Part shown: positions 6,977 to 14,722 of the stretch, piece by piece
Numbering within the stretch: position 1 is the first letter of the stretch
Layout of the letters: the number at the start of each line of letters is the position of its first letter
IMG/VR virus record: IMGVR_UViG_3300025286_004359
Location: 1 to 20,114 of that record
Direction: 5' to 3' (one strand)
DNA length: 20,114 bases
From: a virus
Translations under genes and position numbers: made by a program
Notes under the pieces: model-generated
The model's database searches: none
What the model saw: the letters and a program-made list of their open reading frames with translations, nothing else
Told to the model about the DNA's origin: nothing

Positions 6977-8380
6977 CTAGCCGCCAATGCGATGGATGTG
7001 ACACCAGCTCAAAAGTTCACTTGCCGCGATTTCGCGCGTTTGGGTGTCGCTATGCACGATGCGCAAACGCAATCCGGTGCCGGGCGTGGCCCCGATCCGG
7101 GCAATGCCATTCAGCCGCAAGCTGTGCGCCGCCCCGCTGCCCGTCGCACTAATGTCATTGGCTTGCAGGTGGCTTGACCAATCGGTGCCGTCAAAGCGTT
7201 CGAGCGACAAAGTCGTAAAGACCGACTGGTCGGTAATCGGAAGCCTGACCCCGATATCAACATGATAAAAGCCCGGCGGCAGACCGGTCACGCCATGCAC
7301 CGCACTGTCATAAAGCCCGTGGCTGTCTTCGATCACCTGATCCCATTCAACCAGAAACGCCCCGCCCGCCGGAATGGACTGGCTGGCCGTGCGCAAAAGC
7401 TTCACCACCGGGCCAGTTTCATGGATCGGCGCGGCAAACCAGCGCGTGCCATCACAGACCAGATCGACCATGTCACCGCGTGTCGGCAACGGATAAACAG
7501 TTGCCTCCGCCCCGCCATTGGTCGGGCGGATCACATTTCCCGCCGCCGTTGTGATATCAACCATCGTGCCATCACCGTTAAACACCCGATAACGCACCCC
7601 ATTGCGCGCAAGTGACGCCACCGGCAAGGTCAATTGCGCCCCGCTGGAAAGCCTGACCAGCGATCCGGTTTCGCGGATATCCATGATCCGGCTGACCGGC
7701 GCATCAATCACCGGCATGCGGCGCTCATCCGCCCACGCCAGGACATCGCCACTGCGAAAATCAAGATCAAGCATCGCCGCGGCGTTTGATCTTTCAAACG
7801 ACGCGAGCGCGGTTTCAGACCGGCTTTCGGCGGCCTCCGCCCGGTTGGCGGCATCCTGTGCCTGCGCTGCCTTAGTGCTGGCCTGCGCGATCTCCGCCCC
7901 GCTGGGTCCGTTGGCAAGCCCCGTGCCCGCCGCGTTCCAGATCAGCGCCCGACCGGGCGTGATCACCGGCAATTCAGCCGATGCAGGTGCATCCTGATCC
8001 GGACCAAAACGCAGCGTCCCGGTCAGTGCGTGATCAACATCCCCAAGGGCGGCCGTCATGAAATCAAGATCGCGTTCCAGCGCATCGCCGCGCGGGATCG
8101 ACATGGCGTCAAAGGCACTTAGCCGGCGCAAATGCAACTGGCGGGCAATGGTGATCCGGGCACCGGTTTCCGGCGGGTGTTCAAACCGCACCACACCACC
8201 ACCGCCCTCATCGCTGGGCGTCAAGGCGATGTGAAAACCGGTTTCGATTTCATTGCCATCGATGGTGATGCGCAGATCACCCGCATCAAACACATCAAAA
8301 TCAAACGGAAACTTGTCACGCGCGCCATCGCCGACAAAGGCAATGGTGGCACGGATCTGATTGGCAAAAACAGCGCCCAT
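6977..8380 (-). CDS. Tail fibre protein with T7 gp17-like N-terminus
   Basis: A 467-aa fibre. Residues about 8-125 follow the pattern of the T7 gp17 tail-attachment domain: FVGDGARDKFPFDFDVF, a GNEIETGF turn, ARITIARQLHLRRL, and a helix from IPRGDALERDLDFMTAALGDV. An Ala-rich, probably trimeric coiled coil follows at about 160-205 (AQASTKAAQAQDAANRAEAA). The remainder is a beta-rich shaft and tip unlike the attachment domain, ending in SELLSWCHIHRIGG. The start is ATG 8380 with GGGGGAAG upstream. The attachment domain should dock on the nozzle complex and the C-terminus should meet the cell surface. Fold assignments are from pattern recognition. Confidence 0.8.
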   Translation of the reverse strand: MGAVFANQIRATIAFVGDGARDKFPFDFDVFDAGDLRITIDGNEIETGFHIALTPSDEGGGGVVRFEHPPETGARITIARQLHLRRLSAFDAMSIPRGDALERDLDFMTAALGDVDHALTGTLRFGPDQDAPASAELPVITPGRALIWNAAGTGLANGPSGAEIAQASTKAAQAQDAANRAEAAESRSETALASFERSNAAAMLDLDFRSGDVLAWADERRMPVIDAPVSRIMDIRETGSLVRLSSGAQLTLPVASLARNGVRYRVFNGDGTMVDITTAAGNVIRPTNGGAEATVYPLPTRGDMVDLVCDGTRWFAAPIHETGPVVKLLRTASQSIPAGGAFLVEWDQVIEDSHGLYDSAVHGVTGLPPGFYHVDIGVRLPITDQSVFTTLSLERFDGTDWSSHLQANDISATGSGAAHSLRLNGIARIGATPGTGLRLRIVHSDTQTREIAASELLSWCHIHRIGG

Positions 8381-8403
8381 AGCGTACTTCCCCCTAAAAA
8401 AAA

Positions 8404-8844
8404 TCAGCCATCACGCTTTGAAAACCAGGCATTCAGCCGTGCGACCGTGTCATCCTGCGAAGATCGCAAAAGCGACTTTTCGCGCCAGGCGGCCTGTTGG
8501 TTGATGCGGCGGCGCTTGCGGGCAGCAGCATCTGCGTCGAGTTCCGCATCCTGCCGCGCGGCCTTTTCAAACCCCGCCAGAACCGCACTGGCCGAACCAG
8601 ACCCACCGGCCATCAGCCCCGATGCCCCTTGCCGGGCACGCGCGGTTGCTTGCCTGCGTCGAAGGTCTTCTTCGCGTTTGGCGGCCTCTTCACGCTGGCG
8701 GGCATTGATCTCGGCCAGCTCCGCCTGACGGACGGCTTCGCCCTGATCAATCCGGCTTTGTGCATTGGTCTGGTTGGCGCTAATGCGTTGTCCGGTTTGC
8801 AGCACCGATGCCGCCATCGGCACGATTGATGTAAATCCACCCAT
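8404..8844 (-). CDS. Candidate internal virion protein (T7 gp14-like)
   Basis: A 146-aa protein with a hydrophobic N-terminus (GGFTSIVPMAASVLQTG), a long charged helix rich in Gln, Glu and Arg (about 35-70), a Gly/Ser segment (GASGLMAGGSGSASAVLAGF) and a basic helical end. Size, helix-then-SGxxG layout and position between nozzle and fibre fit the gp14 class of podovirus ejection proteins, but I see no diagnostic motif. The ATG overlaps the stop of the nozzle gene by one base (TGATG). A terminator-like hairpin inside the end of the nozzle gene lies about 40-65 nt upstream and may limit its expression. Confidence 0.5.
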   Translation of the reverse strand: MGGFTSIVPMAASVLQTGQRISANQTNAQSRIDQGEAVRQAELAEINARQREEAAKREEDLRRRQATARARQGASGLMAGGSGSASAVLAGFEKAARQDAELDADAAARKRRRINQQAAWREKSLLRSSQDDTVARLNAWFSKRDG

Positions 8845-10772
8845 CAGTCATTCACCCCCATTTCACTGGCCACACCAAGCAACAAAAAAGGCCGGGGCAA
8901 TGCCCCGGCGATGCGCCAAAGTCCACTTTTCAGCCCCCCGCCACTGCCCAGCCGCCAGCCCAGTGCGCGCAGCGTGATATCCCCGCTATACAGCGCGTCT
9001 TTGTCATCGGGTGGCGCAGATACCGGAAGTGCGACATCGCGCAATCCCCGACCGGTATCAACGCGAAGCTGCCCGGTTTCCTGCAAACGCAAGGTGACTG
9101 AGACCAGCCGCACGGCATTTCCGCCATGCGGGCGGCTGCCATCCGATGCGGCCGGTGGCAGGGCGTAAATTTCATGGGTAAAGGGCAAGCCGACCTCGAT
9201 CTCCGCCACTGCCCCGATGTGATCTGGCAGCGTAATCGTGCCCCCGGCAACCGGGATGTCATCGGCAAGAACGCCATCGTGCCAAACGCTGACATCAAGG
9301 CCATCCAGTGCATCAAGATTGCCCCAATGTTTGCGTGGCGGTTCGCCTTCGGCCACCGCTTGACGGCGATAAAGGTCGAAACCGCATTGCGGGTCAAATA
9401 CGCCCAGGAAATGATGCCCGTCGCGTTCCAGCACGACATAGACATCCCCGCCGGATACTGAAACGGATCTAAAGGCGCATCCCACAACCGATTGCGCCGA
9501 CCAGGCGGTGATGGCCTCAGACCGATACAGTGTCAGGGTGGCAAGCGATCCATCGCGCATCACCACATGCAAAAGCCGTCGTTCGGGATCAAAGGCCTGA
9601 TCGACGGGATGATGGATCAGATGGCGTGACAGCAAGGCAAGGTCGGCCGATCCATAGGCCTGTTCGACATCGGTGAACAGGAATTCGCGAATTTCGCGCC
9701 CGCTCCGCCCGGCAAAAAGCGTTGCGCCATCGACATTGACCAGTGGCACAGTGCGATCACTTTGGCTACCGATCCGGGTCTGGCGCGTGACCTGCACATT
9801 GGCCGGGGTGAGCGGATCACCCGTGACCATCCATTCCGATCCGCTGGTAAAGACCTGCAAATGACGACCGGCGAAAATGCCCGTGATCGCATTGACCTGA
9901 TCGGCCAGCAGGGCAAATTCAATTGCCTCGTCATCAAGGCCCTCGCCCAGTTCGAAATTAAACAGATCACCAGACTTTGACATCCACAGCCGGTTGGGCA
10001 GATCGCGCGATCCGCCGATGATCAACCGGTCCTGATGAAAGGTCACACTGCGCGGCCAACCGCGCACTTCGGAAAAGGCCTGTTCGACGAAATCGACCGT
10101 GGCATTGGTGTTGGGCAGTGCCTGCTTCAGGGCGATTTGTGCGGTCCGGGCATCGGAAACGTTGGTGATCTCACCCTCGATCCCCTGAATCCGCCACAGC
10201 GTGCCAACATGCCCGGCAACGAACAAATCGACATTCGCGGTAAGGCTCACCGTCCCGCTGGTGCCTGACGGGGTCAGGGTGGCGGCGGGTTCGACAAACT
10301 TGTAATAGGGCTGGCTGGTGCGGAAATTGGTCTCGCGCCAGGCCCAAAGGGTGGTTTGCCAGCTGCCATCGCCTGTCCGGGTAATGCGCACCGGCGGGGC
10401 TGCGGGGTGCACCACCAGAAGCGTATCGGCACTTTGCGTCCAGTTCAAAAGATCAAGCTGTTCTTCGCCGAACGTGGTTTCAAACCAGACCGTCTTTGCC
10501 TCGTCCTCGAACACCAGCGCATGTTTATCGCCAAAGGCCAGCAAATAGGTCTGTTCGGTATTGAACTCGAACTGAATCAATCGCGCCGGACCTGACAGTT
10601 CATCGATCAATCGAATGCCGGGACGGCGACGCACCCCGCCCGATGGTTCGATAAACACATTGCGCAGGCGTGCTGCCCCATTGGCATAGGCGCTCAGGTC
10701 CGAGCGCCCCCACAATTCCGGGGCCAGTTCGCCGGTCGAAAAGGTATTTTTCTCCAGAACGCGGCGTGCCAT
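8844..10772 (-). CDS. Tail nozzle protein (T7 gp12-like, tail tubular protein B)
   Basis: A 642-aa protein forming the distal tail tube. The N-terminus has the hallmark of this family: NTFSTGELAPELWGRSDLSAYANGAARLRNVFIEPSGGVRRRPG. The remainder is beta-rich and propeller-like, with repeated blades such as EVRGWPRSVTFHQDRLIIGGSRDLPNRLWMSKSGD. ATG 10772 is chosen because AAGGGAG precedes it by 8 nt. The longer frame upstream reads through a palindromic repeat doublet. It is shorter than T7 gp12 (794 aa). It follows the adaptor gene, the T7 order, but the two are now separated by about 190 bp containing the repeat doublet. Confidence 0.88.
   Translation of the reverse strand: MARRVLEKNTFSTGELAPELWGRSDLSAYANGAARLRNVFIEPSGGVRRRPGIRLIDELSGPARLIQFEFNTEQTYLLAFGDKHALVFEDEAKTVWFETTFGEEQLDLLNWTQSADTLLVVHPAAPPVRITRTGDGSWQTTLWAWRETNFRTSQPYYKFVEPAATLTPSGTSGTVSLTANVDLFVAGHVGTLWRIQGIEGEITNVSDARTAQIALKQALPNTNATVDFVEQAFSEVRGWPRSVTFHQDRLIIGGSRDLPNRLWMSKSGDLFNFELGEGLDDEAIEFALLADQVNAITGIFAGRHLQVFTSGSEWMVTGDPLTPANVQVTRQTRIGSQSDRTVPLVNVDGATLFAGRSGREIREFLFTDVEQAYGSADLALLSRHLIHHPVDQAFDPERRLLHVVMRDGSLATLTLYRSEAITAWSAQSVVGCAFRSVSVSGGDVYVVLERDGHHFLGVFDPQCGFDLYRRQAVAEGEPPRKHWGNLDALDGLDVSVWHDGVLADDIPVAGGTITLPDHIGAVAEIEVGLPFTHEIYALPPAASDGSRPHGGNAVRLVSVTLRLQETGQLRVDTGRGLRDVALPVSAPPDDKDALYSGDITLRALGWRLGSGGGLKSGLWRIAGALPRPFLLLGVASEMGVND
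8884..8909 (-). terminator. Intrinsic terminator inside the 3-prime end of the nozzle gene
   Basis: On the minus strand GCCGGGGC-ATT-GCCCCGGC, an 8-bp perfect stem, is followed by C and TTTTTT. It lies within about the last 20 codons of the nozzle gene and upstream of the start of the next gene. Confidence 0.75.
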
Positions 10773-10815
10773 CGGGTGCTCCCTTGTTGAATAAAGGTGA
10801 TACGCTTGTGGATCG

Positions 10816-10936
10816 GGATCCCCGTACCCGCCTTCGCGGGCACAGGCTCTTCGCGGGGATGACGGAAGACAAAACAATCTCATGGAACAAACGTCATTCC
10901 CGCAAAGGCGGGAAACTCGCACCGCAGGCTCCAAAC
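10816..10936 (-). repeat. REPIN-like repeat doublet between adaptor and nozzle genes
   Basis: The units are 10816-10864 (long form with nested hairpin) and 10891-10916 (short form), facing each other with GATGACG...CGTCATT. The doublet is the inverse orientation of those at 13.8, 15.9 and 18.0 kb, with the same conserved spacer word CATGGAAC and the same outer GCGGTGCGAG-type flank. Confidence 0.9.
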
Positions 10937-10963
10937 CCGCGGCCCAAGGCCCGACCCACGCCC

Positions 10964-11542
10964 CTAGCCCCTTGCAGAAATCAGGGAAAAATCATCAATC
11001 GCGTGCGGGGTGGATTGCTGCGCATCAGCAAGTCTGGCTTCGCGCAACTGGTCCTCGGCCCGCTTGAAAAGGTACTCGGCCCGCGTGCTGCTTTCGGTCA
11101 GCGGCAGGCAAAACTCCGCCGCCAGTCGCGCCATCAGGGCCATATCAAACCATGCCGGAAAGCTGCCCTCCGGCAACCGCGCGACATAGGAAAGATGCGC
11201 ACTGTCACCCGCCACCAGAACCGCCTGATCGCGCAACTCAAACCGGGCAATCTTGCCCCCGTCATTTTCAAGCGACAGCAAGCGGATAAAGTCCCGTGGC
11301 AAGGCAAACAGGTTGCAGCCATCCTTGGGCGATGTCGCCGCATCGTCACCGGCCAGTCGCGACAACCAGCACCCCCGCCCGGCAAACCGCCACGGATAAC
11401 CCGCCAGCATCCCGTCACGCACGCTCGCATACAGCATCCGGGCAATCTCGGCCTCGGCCACGTCTTCCTCAAACGACGAGATCGGCGCCGCCCCGATCAT
11501 CACCAAAGCCCGCGCACACAGCGCCACATCACTCAACGCCAT
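10964..11542 (-). CDS. Tail adaptor protein (T7 gp11-like, tail tubular protein A)
   Basis: A 192-aa protein that forms the ring joining the portal to the nozzle. It has the family pattern of an N-terminal helix pair ALSDVALCARALVMIGAAPI followed by SFEEDVAEAEIARMLYASVRDGMLAGYPWRFA, and a helical C-terminus (ARLAAEFCLPLTES, AEYLFKRAEDQLREAR). The start is ATG 11542, 5 nt after GGGGGG. GTG 11545 is closer than usual to that site. A strong terminator hairpin ends almost at the ribosome-binding site, so expression must rely on readthrough or antitermination. The gene ends near the repeat doublet that separates it from the nozzle gene. Confidence 0.85.
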   Translation of the reverse strand: MALSDVALCARALVMIGAAPISSFEEDVAEAEIARMLYASVRDGMLAGYPWRFAGRGCWLSRLAGDDAATSPKDGCNLFALPRDFIRLLSLENDGGKIARFELRDQAVLVAGDSAHLSYVARLPEGSFPAWFDMALMARLAAEFCLPLTESSTRAEYLFKRAEDQLREARLADAQQSTPHAIDDFSLISARG

Positions 11543-11550
11543 CACATCCC

Positions 11551-11586
11551 CCCAAACGAAAACGGGGCCCGGAAAACCGGACCCCG
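11551..11586 (-). terminator. Intrinsic terminator abutting the adaptor gene's ribosome-binding site
   Basis: On the minus strand CGGGGTCCGG-TTTT-CCGGGCCCCG, ten positions with one mismatch, is followed by TTTTCGTTT and immediately by GGGGGG, the ribosome-binding site of the adaptor. No room remains for a promoter between hairpin and gene. Confidence 0.8.
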
Positions 11587-11608
11587 CAAAGGTTCTAGAT
11601 CACAGCAA

Positions 11609-12115
11609 TCAGACTTTGATGATGTAATTCACCACCAGAAACGGCTGCATGTTGTTGTGCGGCTGGTCGCCGCCGGTCTGATTGGTATTATCGACAGTGC
11701 CCCCACTGAAGAATGTCCTCCGGTTCGGGCCGCTCTCAGCTGCGCCCGCTGTTGGGAATGGCAATGCATGTCCATGTGACGGCATTTCATCGACCGTCAG
11801 TTGATGAGTTTCTTCGCCGCCAGCCTCACCGACAATACGATCCGTCAGACCAGTGCTCTGGCCGGAACCGATTGGAGTACGGCCGCGCATATCCGGAAGG
11901 GCAAAAGTTGTAGAACCATCCCCCTCACCCCAAACAGCCCCGATCACGCCAAATAAAGCGGCATAGGTTGTCCGAGAAACCTCTGCGCCGTCACACGGAA
12001 GATAACCGCTTGGTACAATATTCGAAGGAAATGGTAGGATCGTTCCGGTCGGCACTGCAATCGCAGCAAACTGGCTGACATCAGTTTCGGAACAAATCGT
12101 GATTGTTTCGCTCAA
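11609..12115 (-). CDS. Phage tail-collar domain protein, copy 3
   Basis: A 168-aa protein with a tail-collar fold. It has the core GYLPCDGAEVSRTTYAALF (about 37-55), VWGEGDGSTTFALPDMRGRTPIGSG (61-85), EMPSHGHA and the typical end PHNNMQPFLVVNYIIKV. Its N-terminus (ITICSETDVSQFAAIAVPTG) matches that of copy 1 at 12890-13390 (ITICTEFDAAQIAGLQVP), while its C-terminal part follows the microcystin-dependent-protein style instead. It probably forms short trimeric fibres on the virion. The third and last of a tandem set, it has terminator-like hairpins on both sides. Confidence 0.85.
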   Translation of the reverse strand: MSETITICSETDVSQFAAIAVPTGTILPFPSNIVPSGYLPCDGAEVSRTTYAALFGVIGAVWGEGDGSTTFALPDMRGRTPIGSGQSTGLTDRIVGEAGGEETHQLTVDEMPSHGHALPFPTAGAAESGPNRRTFFSGGTVDNTNQTGGDQPHNNMQPFLVVNYIIKV

Positions 12116-12140
12116 TTTTAAATCCCCTTCTTACTGCAAA

Positions 12141-12171
12141 CAGAAATCCCCGGCAGAGTTCTCTACCGGGG
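12141..12171 (-). terminator. Hairpin between collar copies 2 and 3
   Basis: CCCCGG pairs with CCGGGG, and inner AGAG/CTCT pairing extends the stem past one mismatch. The minus-strand tail ATTTCTGTTT is only moderately T-rich, so this is a weak terminator or an RNA-stability hairpin. It shares its outer stem with the hairpins at 12.8 and 13.4 kb. Confidence 0.55.
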
Positions 12172-12201
12172 AAGACAAATTTTAGAATGCCTTAGTGCCA
12201 A

Positions 12202-12804
12202 TCAGCTTGCTGACGGATAGAACGCCTTGATCGCATAGGTCATCGCTACGTTACGTGGGCGGGTTTCGTTTCCACCCTCCTCTGAAGTCTTGTAGCGGTC
12301 GGGATCAACATTACCATTCGGCCAAATACCCTCGCCACCAATCGTGGTGTAAGGAACGCCAGCGTTCAGAGATGCGCCGATAGCGGTGTGATCATGAAGC
12401 CTGAACTCATCGCCTTGACTGGAGGCAAATGCACGACCCGCGTCAACACCACGCCCATCATCGAAACCACGCACGAACTCGCCACGCAGATCCGGAAGAT
12501 TGAAGGTCGTGACATCGTCACCAGCCCCCCAAACAGTGCCAATTGCGGCAAACAAATCGGCATATTCCGTGCGTGAGATCGCTGAACCATCACAGACCAG
12601 CCAGCCGGTTGGCGGGGTTGGCATAGCGAAAGCTGAAACCGAGCCGATTTCACTACCCGAACTAACGCCACCGCCAGATCCGCCGCCAGAAATCAGCGCT
12701 TCGATGGCCTGAAGCAGCTGGGTTTTATCCTCGCAATCAGGCCAGATGCCCGCACCCTGAATGACATTGAGGATTTCGCATTCGACCGGGGTATTTCCCT
12801 GCAT
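12202..12804 (-). CDS. Phage tail-collar domain protein, copy 2
   Basis: A 200-aa protein. The N-terminal about 50 residues (VECEILNVIQGAGIWPDC, then LLQAIEALISGGGSGGG) differ from the other two copies and look like a helix plus a Gly/Ser linker. Then comes the collar module GWLVCDGSAISRTEYADLF, TTFNLPDLRGEFVRGFDDGRG and GRAFASSQ, ending in GGNETRPRNVAMTYAIKAFYPS. The central and terminal segments are nearly the same as in copy 1. ATG 12804 has AAGGAG at an 8-nt spacing. The longer upstream frame crosses a terminator and is rejected. It probably is a fibre subunit with a different anchoring domain. Confidence 0.85.
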   Translation of the reverse strand: MQGNTPVECEILNVIQGAGIWPDCEDKTQLLQAIEALISGGGSGGGVSSGSEIGSVSAFAMPTPPTGWLVCDGSAISRTEYADLFAAIGTVWGAGDDVTTFNLPDLRGEFVRGFDDGRGVDAGRAFASSQGDEFRLHDHTAIGASLNAGVPYTTIGGEGIWPNGNVDPDRYKTSEEGGNETRPRNVAMTYAIKAFYPSAS

Positions 12805-12824
12805 GAGCAGTCTCCTTGGTTGAT

Positions 12825-12858
12825 AAAAAGAAACCCCGGCAGAGAGATACTGCCGGGG
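12825..12858 (-). terminator. Intrinsic terminator between collar copies 1 and 2
   Basis: A perfect 9-bp stem, CCCCGGCAG/CTGCCGGGG with a 7-nt loop, is followed on the minus strand by TTTCTTTTT. It ends about 20 nt before the start codon of the next gene, leaving space only for its ribosome-binding site. Confidence 0.85.
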
Positions 12859-12889
12859 CATTGGAAAGGTTTTGATAGCGGGCTTTAGG

Positions 12890-13390
12890 TCACGCCGCGG
12901 CAGGAACAGTCGCCTTGATCGCGTAAGTAACCGCGACGTTGCGCGGCCGGGTCTCGTTTCCACCTGAAGAGAGTGTACTGTCTCCGGCCACGCCAGCTTC
13001 ACGCAAAATTGTCATGTTGGAGCCAAGTTGTCCGACCTCACTGAGAACACCGATTTCGTGGGTATGTTCTTTAAATTCATCAACTTGAGAAGATGCAAAC
13101 GTACGGCCATCATCAACCCCACGGCCATCATCAAAGCCACGCAGGAACTCGCCGCGCAAATCTGGGATATTGAAGGTCGTGGTGCCATCACCCTCGCCCC
13201 AAACTGTGCCAAGTGCAGCGAAAAGCTCGGCATACTCTGCGCGAGAAACAGCCGAACCATCACAAATCAGATAATCGGCCGGCACGGTCTGGGTGGCAAA
13301 GGCATGAATTGAGGCAATCGGCACCTGAAGGCCGGCGATCTGGGCGGCGTCAAATTCGGTGCAGATGGTAATCTTGTTGCAGTTACACAT
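12890..13390 (-). CDS. Phage tail-collar domain protein, copy 1
   Basis: A 166-aa protein. The N-terminal segment NKITICTEFDAAQIAGLQVP is shared with copy 3. The collar core DYLICDGSAVSRAEYAELF, TTTFNIPDLRGEFLRGFDDGRG and GRTFASSQ, and the end GGNETRPRNVAVTYAIKA, are shared with copy 2. The segment between (VDEFKEHTHEIGVLSEVGQLGSN) is specific and may be the exposed tip. The start is ATG 13390, with AAGGA at 6 nt; a TTG two codons upstream is less likely. Position between capsid genes and adaptor suggests a head or neck fibre rather than the main tail fibre. That placement is inference. Confidence 0.85.
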   Translation of the reverse strand: MCNCNKITICTEFDAAQIAGLQVPIASIHAFATQTVPADYLICDGSAVSRAEYAELFAALGTVWGEGDGTTTFNIPDLRGEFLRGFDDGRGVDDGRTFASSQVDEFKEHTHEIGVLSEVGQLGSNMTILREAGVAGDSTLSSGGNETRPRNVAVTYAIKATVPAAA

Positions 13391-13410
13391 AAACAATCCT
13401 TGTTCTGGTC

Positions 13411-13442
13411 AAAAGAAACCCCGGCAACATCTGTCACCGGGG
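13411..13442 (-). terminator. Terminator-like hairpin before collar copy 1
   Basis: A six-bp CCCCGG/CCGGGG stem with a 12-nt loop is followed on the minus strand by TTTCTTTT. The stem is shorter than that of its relative at 12.8 kb, so it is probably a partial terminator. It follows the small head protein and the capsid gene. Confidence 0.65.
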
Positions 13443-13485
13443 CGAGGTTGAGGGAGGATGAAAGGGGTGGATCGGGGGGGTGCGA

Positions 13486-13761
13486 TCAGTCGGTGTTCGA
13501 GGTGCCGATTGACGTCATGTCGCGGACATCGACACCGCCTGCACCCGCACTTGCGACAACGAACAGGCCGCCGGACATGGTGGCGTCGCGGTTGGTATTG
13601 GCGATGATGAAATCGCCGACGCGCAGCATGTCGCGCGCATCGGCAAAGTAATCGGCGGTGTCGACGTCGGCGGCGACATCCGGGGTGATGTAGTGCCACA
13701 GCGTAAAGCCGTTGGCGTATGCCAGAACACTGAGGTTTCTGGCTTTGAAACCTTCTGCCAT
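13486..13761 (-). CDS. Small head-associated protein of unknown function
   Basis: A 91-aa protein beginning MAEGFKARNLSVLAYANGFTLWHY, then a probable beta-rich body (RVGDFIIANT, GGLFVVASAGAGGVDVRDM). I recall similar proteins next to capsid genes in other proteobacterial podoviruses but know no defined role. A decoration or capsid-stabilising protein is a reasonable guess from position. ATG 13761 has AGGAG at 8 nt. The frame extending upstream translates a palindromic repeat doublet and is rejected. Confidence 0.7.
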   Translation of the reverse strand: MAEGFKARNLSVLAYANGFTLWHYITPDVAADVDTADYFADARDMLRVGDFIIANTNRDATMSGGLFVVASAGAGGVDVRDMTSIGTSNTD

Positions 13762-13783
13762 TTTTTGGGCTCCTGTTTGGTTT

Positions 13784-13878
13784 TGAGCTTGCGGGTCGAG
13801 GTTCCCGCCTTCGCGGGAATGACGTTCGTTCCATGCACCGACCCCAGACACCGTCATCCCCGCGCAGGCGGGGATCCC
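13784..13878 (+). repeat. REPIN-like repeat doublet between capsid and small head gene
   Basis: The flank GAGCTTGCGGGTCGAGG leads into a reverse unit (about 13799-13823, stem TTCCCGC/GCGGGAA), the spacer TTCGTTCCATGCAC, and a forward unit (about 13851-13878, stem TCCCCGC/GCGGGGA). The two units face each other with AATGACG...CCGTCATC. Confidence 0.9.
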
Positions 13879-13906
13879 GGGCCACGGGTTCAAGCGTTCG
13901 GGGACG

Positions 13907-14722
13907 CTATTCCTGTGCTTTCAGGCACACCACGCCATCGCCATCAATCAGCGCGGCACCCTGGCTCATGGAGTTATTCACGAAGTGTGCTGCGTGATCG
14001 CCGTGCCAGGTAATGTCGGACTGAACGTCCGAGCCGATGGCATGGCCAATGGCGGTGCGGTGATACCAGAAGCAGGACCGAATACCGCTTGCCACCGGAA
14101 GGCCCGAATGGGGCATCCAAAGCGTGCCGAGCCAGCGTTTGGCCTGTGTGCCCTTCCACGGAAGGTCTTCATCGCCGATATAATCAGATCGCGAAAACTC
14201 GTCGATCAGCAGCAACTCCGACCACTGTTTCCAGCCGACAATCGCATAGCGCTGCCCATCATCGGGCACATCGCGATCGCCAAGGCCCTCGAACGCCATC
14301 ATCACCTTATCAAGGGTCATGCCCTCGGTATTATCGGGCACGACATCATCGGCCCCGACCAGCGCATTGATGATCAGCTCGTCGGTCTTGCGGCCCAGCG
14401 CATAGGCCCCGGCATTGGCCAGAACCATTTTTTCATCATGGTTGATTTTAAGCTCATCCAGCGCATCGACCCAGTCACCGGCATAGTAATCACGCAGGTC
14501 ACAACGCACCGCCTCGTGATCGACATTCATCACCGGCACCTTGCCGTGGCGGGCCTTGGTGGTGGCCGTGCCCTTGCCGACTTTCTGGAACACCGTGGTA
14601 GCGCCCTTGATGGCGTTTTTTACCCGCACCGTGTTGCGCAGTTTTGATCCCATGCGTTGATAGGCCTGATGCACATCGGCCTGAAAATGGTCGATGAAGC
14701 TTTGATCAATCGTGGTTGTCAT
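13907..14722 (-). CDS. Major capsid protein
   Basis: A 271-aa protein, the shell subunit. It reads as a podovirus/siphovirus capsid of the HK97 fold: a helical N-terminus (FIDHFQADVHQAYQRMGSKLRNTVR), FQKVGKGTATTKARHG, the E-loop-to-spine region around DYYAGDWVDALDELKINHDEK, ALGRKTDELIINALVGA, and AIVGWKQWSELLLIDEFSRSDYIG. The start is ATG 14722 with AAGG close upstream. It follows the scaffold, as in T7 (gene 9 then 10), but a 433-bp stretch with a plus-strand small gene lies between them. A repeat doublet lies just after its stop. Confidence 0.85.
   Translation of the reverse strand: MTTTIDQSFIDHFQADVHQAYQRMGSKLRNTVRVKNAIKGATTVFQKVGKGTATTKARHGKVPVMNVDHEAVRCDLRDYYAGDWVDALDELKINHDEKMVLANAGAYALGRKTDELIINALVGADDVVPDNTEGMTLDKVMMAFEGLGDRDVPDDGQRYAIVGWKQWSELLLIDEFSRSDYIGDEDLPWKGTQAKRWLGTLWMPHSGLPVASGIRSCFWYHRTAIGHAIGSDVQSDITWHGDHAAHFVNNSMSQGAALIDGDGVVCLKAQE

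Noticed and set aside
10773-10934. N-terminal extension of the nozzle protein
   Set aside because: It reads through the repeat doublet; AAGGGAG precedes ATG 10772.
10670-11779. 369-aa plus-strand ORF
   Set aside because: It crosses a repeat doublet and lies antisense to the nozzle start, the adaptor gene and the third collar gene; basic, low-complexity composition.
11609-13390. Diversity-generating retroelement acting on the collar genes
   Set aside because: No reverse transcriptase or template repeat is present in the window, and differences between copies are not confined to adenine positions as far as can be seen by eye.
13985-14647. 220-aa plus-strand ORF antisense to the capsid gene
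   Set aside because: Shadow of the high third-position GC of the capsid gene; composition (His, Ile and Gly rich) is typical of antisense frames.
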